From Micropterus salmoides (Eukaryota; Chordata; Actinopteri; Centrarchiformes; Centrarchidae), in NCBI RefSeq assembly GCF_014851395.1, contig NW_024041373.1, forward strand, positions 868,001-932,000: 64,000 bases of DNA, given 5' to 3'. Position 1 is the stretch's first letter. Every line of letters starts with the position of its first letter. A program made the position numbers and the translations under genes. This document shows positions 59,101 through 64,000 of this stretch, piece by piece. The notes below the pieces were generated by a model. The model searched no databases. It saw only the letters and a list, made by a program, of their open reading frames with translations, and was not told the origin of the DNA.

Positions 59101-62100
59101 TACAATCTCTACAGCATGTGACACCCTCTGTCCTTAGAGCCTCGATTCCCCCCAGAGAGCCAGAGAGGCTTTACTACAGCTGAATATTAAAATCACCAAT
59201 AATCTAAATCTCATCAGAATGAGTTATAAAGTAAAACAAATTTGTCTAAACATTTGGTCTATAGAGAAGCACAAGGTGGACCCATCTGAGTATGTTGCCC
59301 TGGACATGCATTCATAGTTGATGGAGGTGGTTTTAATACAAGAACCTCAAATAAGATAAAAACAGAAAATCGAGGAAGGACTGAGAGTAGGCAGTCGTTC
59401 TTACAGAAATCATAAATGTCTGTTTTGACATATAGAAAACAACATGTGCACGTCTTCTATTTATAGATAGACCAATTGCTGGGACTAAAACAATGCTTCT
59501 TCATTTTCACATATATTTATTGGCAGCATAAAAAATATATGTCCCAGTAGCTTCAGGTTATGCAGGTTTTCTTCCATTTTAGCGTCTTTGTGATAGATTC
59601 CTACGGGGAATCAGTGATGGGCAGTCTGTATAGCGCCTTTCTAGTCTTTTCGACCACTACATCTGCATTCACCATTCACACACATTCAGTCAGAGTAGAG
59701 GAGTTCATAATTTCAAAAAGAGCTGTGTGAGTCCCCCCGCTTCTCCTTCAGCTTCACTTTAATCATAGGCTAACTTTGGTCCAGTCTGAATGTCAGTAAT
59801 GTGGCCATGTTCACCGTGTTGTTAAACATATCAAATGCCTTATCAACACCTGACTGTTTGCACAGCTTGACATTGACTTACTGTAAATGAAGGTCTAACT
59901 GGTTTCCCCTGGGCCCCAGAATACCTTTCACCAGCCATTCATGGTCTTTGCAAGTATTAAGACATTCTGCCAAAGGGCTGCATATGAAAATAAGTTAATC
60001 TTAGCTTAATCCAGCACATTTTTATTTCATATTGTAGTTTAATGTATAGTTTATGGAAGCCCTGAGAGGCCAGTGAGAAAGACATTCTGGTGATCCATAT
60101 TCTAGGTCTGATTTAAATGGTTTTCTTTCCTGTGTTTACAGTTTAAGGTAGGGTACCATGATATAGAGCGAATAACGTACCCAACTTTAGCTAAGCTAAA
60201 CTGTTGCTAAAGGGACTGCTGTGAAGCTAACAAGCAGAGAGGACAAGATGTTCCCAGAGCCAGCACAGCACAGCAGCTCTAGATAGCGATGCTCACAGGA
60301 AGAGAGGGACGAGAACCAGGGTATGAGCTAAACTCATCTAGCTTGCACCGAGTTGCTTCGTCGTCTTTTGTTAGCGATAATGTTGCTGAGCAAGCAAACT
60401 AAGGTTAACCAGCCAGCTACAACCCAGCCACGCTGCATTGATCCGGCAAAATCCCTAGAAAAATTAGTCCCAAGTCCTTTACAGAGAAATCAGTCCACAG
60501 GCTGGGGTGGTGATGGCGCAATGGTGTGAGAGACCCAGGTTCAATCCCCCACTGTGACCCATCCACCATTGTGTCCCTGAGCAAGACACTTAACCCCTAG
60601 TTGCTCCAGAGGCGTGCGACCTCTGACATGAATAGCAATTGTAAGTCGCTTTGGATAAAAGCATCAGCTAAATATGTAAATGTAAACAGGCAACAGAGAA
60701 AGTTACAATCAAAGATTCAAACGTGTAAACTGCTTCACATTCTTAGATATGGTGACTTTAAGATTCGGTCTCTGACAAAAAATGGGATGTCTATTGTTGT
60801 TGATGATTTAGAGCAACTGCTTAGTTTCCTCTGAATGTCAGTTTGGAGCCAGGGACAGTTGGTACTTTTTGATCCTGGTATATATACCTGCTGTAAGTGG
60901 CTTTGCATTATTAAAATGTCAAAACCAGTAATACAGCAGGCATGTAGTTTAAAGTAGGACGATTTCTGTATTTGACAAATGACAAAAGAGTGATGGTATA
61001 GTGAAGGTCCAGGATGTGGGAAGTCATCTGAACTCCCAGCTTCGCAGTTGGGTCTCCGACCACTCTGACGTGCGTCATCAGACAAACACGCCAGCTCACA
61101 GCTTGCTCGGTTTGATTTGTATGTGAGAACAAAAGATTGCAACAGCAATGTTTTGCAATGGGGAAGAGATTAAACATGGCTGTTACTGCTGGAGATGATT
61201 GACAGGATTCTGGTATTTGAAGAATCAAGACTGATCCAGTTACGTGAGCCATCATGTGGACTACCAAACTGTCATATTGAAACATTAAAACTCTAACAAA
61301 GTTGTTGTCAGTTATATAGAGAAATCTTTATTATAAATCCTAAATGAATTGTTATAAATAAAAAGATAAGAATGGCCTGTAACACATCAATACATACAGG
61401 CGTACGAACATATGATAATCACTGACAGAAAATGTGTGATAAGTCAACTATTACTTCACCATAAAAGATCATCTAAGAACACAAAGGTCATACAAATATC
61501 AACTAGCAAAATGTTTACCAACTTTTATTCTTAAGCGATATCCAACAGTTTATTTATTATTTTTTCACACAGTGTAAAATTCCCTTAACAAAAGATAGAA
61601 TATCTTATATATCCTATAAGCTTGGAGTTCTCTTGCCAATTTAAATTGCAAAGTGAAACTAATATATGTCAGGTTGTGTGTTGTAAGATGCTCTGTTGTT
61701 TGGGTCAACTCCTGCACAAAATGTGGGTTTACACCTCGCAGTATAATGCACCTCTGTGACACTGTCTTAACAAAAATCAAGTAACTACAGGCTTAACAAA
61801 GGAGTTTCCATGTCAGGACTGAAAGGAAGCACTCCAGATTTGGTGTGTAGAGTTGTGCATTCCTAAATTGGTGACATTCTGACCAGATTTTTGAATGTTT
61901 TGCATGTAGAAACCTAGTAACTGCACACACGTAAACCTTCCTGAAATATTGTGAAACAGAAGTACAACCTTTGATGGTGTTCAACGGACGTGCTAGAACA
62001 TGAGAATGTGGTTACATAGACTACTTGTGTATGGTTACTTTGTGCCACTGCATACACTGTAGGTTCTCTTTGCTGGTGCATTCTGACTTCTCACAGAATG

Positions 62101-63078
62101 GTGAAAATACATTTTACAAGGTGAACATTGAAATGCTTCATCACAGTATATTGCATACATTCTCTGAATCTAAATAATGCAGATCTATTAGACTTTTCTG
62201 GCCTTTTACATTGACATTTTTGAATGGAAACCTTAGACTTCCTTCATTTAAATGTTTGTTACCATGTGAAATCAGATACAAAGTTACATGAATCTTCAAT
62301 GAATTGAACTTAAGTCTCATGTTTTTCTCCTGCAGCCAAATACCCTGAAATCAAGTCGTTGATGGGTCCTGACCAGAGGCTGAAATGGATTGTGTGCATG
62401 ATGGTGGTAATACAGTTTTTAGCTTTCTACCTGGTTAAAGACTTGGACTGGAAATGGGTTTTGTTTTGGACTTATGCCTTTGGCAGCTGTATCAACCACT
62501 CAATGACCCTTGCTATTCACGAGATCTCCCACAACACGGCCTTTGGAAACAACAAGGCCATGTGGAACCGCTACTTTGCCATGTTTGCCAACCTACCGAT
62601 CGGCCTGCCCTACTCTGCCTCCTTCAAACGCTATCACCTGGACCATCACCGCTACCTGGGCGGAGACGGTGTAGATGTAGACATCCCCACTGAGTTCGAA
62701 GGCTGGTTCTTCTGTACACGCTTCCGGAAGTTCATCTGGATTATTCTGCAGCCGCTGTTCTATGCCATCCGGCCTCTCTGCATCAACCCCAAACCCATCA
62801 CTCAGCTGGAGTTGGCCAACGTGGCTGTCCAGCTCACCTTTGACATCCTGCTCTACTGGCTGTGGGGGGCCAAGCCTGTGGTCTACATGCTTGCTGGCTC
62901 CATGCTGGGGATGGGCTTGCACCCCATCTCTGGTCACTTCATAGCTGAGCACTACATGTTCCTCAAGGGCCACGAGACCTACTCCTACTACGGCTCCCTC
63001 AACCTGCTCACCTTCAACGTGGGCTACCACAACGAGCACCACGACTTTCCCAGCATCCCAGGATGCAGGCTGCCCATG
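56171..63078 (+). CDS. degs1: Sphingolipid delta(4)-desaturase DES1 (coding exons 1-2; last exon outside window)
   Basis: ER membrane enzyme that introduces the 4,5-trans double bond converting dihydroceramide to ceramide. Exons 56171-56252 and 62336-63078 (donor gttagt) give residues 1-275 of a protein usually 323 long; the rest lies beyond 64000. The start MGNRVAREDYEWVYTDQPH has Gly2, the site of N-myristoylation in the family. The three iron-binding histidine boxes are all present: HEISH (89-93), HLDHH (128-132) and HNEHH (about 259-263). Hydrophobic segments lie near 45-62 and 67-88 and again at about 150-200. Intron 1 is 6.1 kb and contains several repeats. fbxo28 directly upstream in the same orientation matches known vertebrate synteny, supporting degs1 over degs2. 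Confidence 0.96.
57385..57485 (-). repeat. L2-type LINE 3' tail fragment in degs1 intron 1
   Basis: aattcataacagaagttctc plus tcactgcacttttcatttag and gcacgtctagac match the tail at 32690-32765. This is the fourth copy of this tail in the window, and all four are on the minus strand. Confidence 0.7.
57529..58110. repeat. hAT-related repeat in degs1 intron 1, truncated
   Basis: The left end tagggctgctcgatgatggc resembles the end of the element at 49493. The interior at 57760-57795 (cgtggtgttttgttgggaga) and 58010-58110 (gtgctggatttataaaacag) resembles the interior of the hAT-type element at 10922-11801. A T25 run lies at 57704-57728. No matching right end was found. Confidence 0.55.
57704..57728 (+). 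repeat. Poly(T) run of 25
   Basis: Uninterrupted T25 in degs1 intron 1, inside the hAT-related repeat. Confidence 0.9.
58110..59620 (+). other. degs1: degs1 intron 1, no recognisable feature
   Basis: Intronic by the exon positions. I see no conserved exon or classifiable repeat. Confidence 0.6.
59625..59695 (-). repeat. SINE tail fragment
   Basis: tttcgaccactacatctgca plus ttcaccattcacacacattc matches the 45957-46215 SINE at its tail end, in the same orientation. The head is missing. Confidence 0.65.
60505..60690 (+). repeat. tRNA-like SINE, second family
   Basis: A B-box-like ggttcaatccc lies in the left part. gagcaagacacttaacccct follows, and the typical fish SINE tail taagtcgctttggataaaag plus catcagctaaa closes it. 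It is different from the family at 40148 and 45957. Confidence 0.8.
60700..62335 (+). other. degs1: degs1 intron 1, 3' part
   Basis: AT-rich intron with short frames only, ending in a strong acceptor (tttttctcctgcag) at 62335. Confidence 0.6.
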
Positions 63079-64000
63079 GTTAGTACTGATCTGTGGAGAT
63101 AATTTGTTTCAATCAGGCGCACTGTCTGCCGCGTTTCCATGAGGATAGAAAGGAAGAAATAATTTGGGTGTAGACAAATCTGTCTAAAAAGGCAGCTTAA
63201 TTAAATCCCCTGACAAACACGGGATCTGCAACCACGTTACTGGGTGAGAATGGTGGCTTTTGATTTTCACTCTACAACTGTTGAATGATCTCACTGTCTC
63301 ATGGTATAATATAGTGGTCATACTATATCCTAATTTTTGACTTATCTCTTGAATACCTCTTTGGGTTAACTTATCAAACCAGTTTGGATAGTGAAGTTAG
63401 TTAATCATTAGTTAGGAATGTTCACAGTATGCAAAGTTCATGACACTGCATTAAAAGCAAGACAACTCATAAGGATGTTAGGTTCTGATTTCACATAGTG
63501 GGTCCATTTTCCTTTTTGCTCTTTTTGTTGTAGATAAGTGTTGTGAACAGTACTAGGTTCTTATAATCTGGTTCTGTAGGACTGTAAAGGTACACTCCAC
63601 TGATTATTAGATTAGATTCAATTTAGCCATTTCACAGATTAAGCACCAATATAGCAAACTGCAGTTCAGCATCTAACCAAAAAGGGATAAATGGTAGCAG
63701 GGTGCATGTAGATTAGTAATGAAATAGTAACCCGCTTGCAGTCTACCGTTCTCTGCAGCCTTGGCTGAGATTAATGTTAACATTGCATGCTAAGCTTTAG
63801 GGGTGGGAATCACCAGAGGTCCCACAATATGATATTATCATGATACGATATTATTGCTATTTTAAACATATTGTGATGTATTGAAATTTATTACCTTTTT
63901 TCCAACTTCAGATTGTGTTTCCAGAGGAAAACTTATTTTTCTAGTGGACTGAAAAAGTATTTTTATTATTAAAGTACCAAAAAGTAAAATTCGCATGTAC
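63079..64000 (+). other. degs1: Start of degs1 intron 2, with a repeat at the window edge
   Basis: No coding exon is seen. From about 63800, aggggtgggaatcaccagag and cacaatatgatattatcatg resemble a common fish MITE whose other end is beyond the window. Confidence 0.5.

Noticed and set aside
60505..60690. Possible tRNA gene
   Set aside because: The B box is present, but the sequence continues into the standard SINE tail, so it is a SINE.
62593..63042. 149-residue minus-strand open frame
   Set aside because: Shadow of degs1 exon 2; the + strand frame carries all the histidine boxes.

Overview
The window looks like nuclear DNA of a ray-finned fish, most likely a percomorph teleost. Coding exons are short, flanked by GT/AG sites and spread over long AT-rich introns. 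The proteins are vertebrate-specific. The interspersed repeats (L2-type LINE ends, tRNA-like SINEs, hAT MITEs, a Penelope-like fragment) are typical of fish. All five recognised genes lie on the + strand.

Layout. (1) 2542-13626: the last twelve coding exons of a heparan sulfate N-deacetylase/N-sulfotransferase, closest to NDST2, with a 3' UTR to about 15.8 kb; its N-terminal half lies upstream of the window. (2) 15.8-20.6 kb: repeat-rich intergenic DNA with a nested terminal-inverted-repeat element. (3) About 20.6-25.5 kb: a GPRIN-family gene with a 5' UTR exon ending at 21213 and a single coding exon 23519-25078. (4) 25.5-34.2 kb: a repeat domain with a telomere-like minisatellite, a decayed L2 LINE, an inverted pair of repeat tails, and two L2 3' ends placed tail to tail. 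(5) 34380-41038: polr1c, nine coding exons, complete. (6) 41.2-44.7 kb: intergenic, with an intact hAT MITE. (7) 44788-51589: fbxo28, five coding exons, complete. (8) 56171-63078: degs1, coding exons 1 and 2; the last exon is beyond the window.

The genes do not form a pathway: heparan sulfate modification (Golgi), G-protein-linked neurite outgrowth, Pol I/III transcription, SCF ubiquitin ligase and ceramide synthesis (ER). fbxo28 beside degs1 matches the order known on human 1q42. From memory, the other neighbours map to other human chromosomes (NDST2 and GPRIN2 on 10q, POLR1C on 6p), so this is a fish-specific arrangement or one that was lost in mammals.

I found no new gene system. The best-supported unusual structures are transposon insertions with readable target-site duplications. 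Three are hAT-type elements with 8-bp duplications, at 10922-11801, 41849-42306 and 49493-50672. The third contains a nested Penelope-like fragment with its own 13-bp duplication. Also notable are a YY1-type motif over the start codon of both polr1c and fbxo28, and an ndst2 splice acceptor that uses a TG microsatellite in place of a pyrimidine tract. Exon boundaries were read by eye from splice sites, reading-frame continuity and family conservation. Repeat class names are from recognition, not from a database search.
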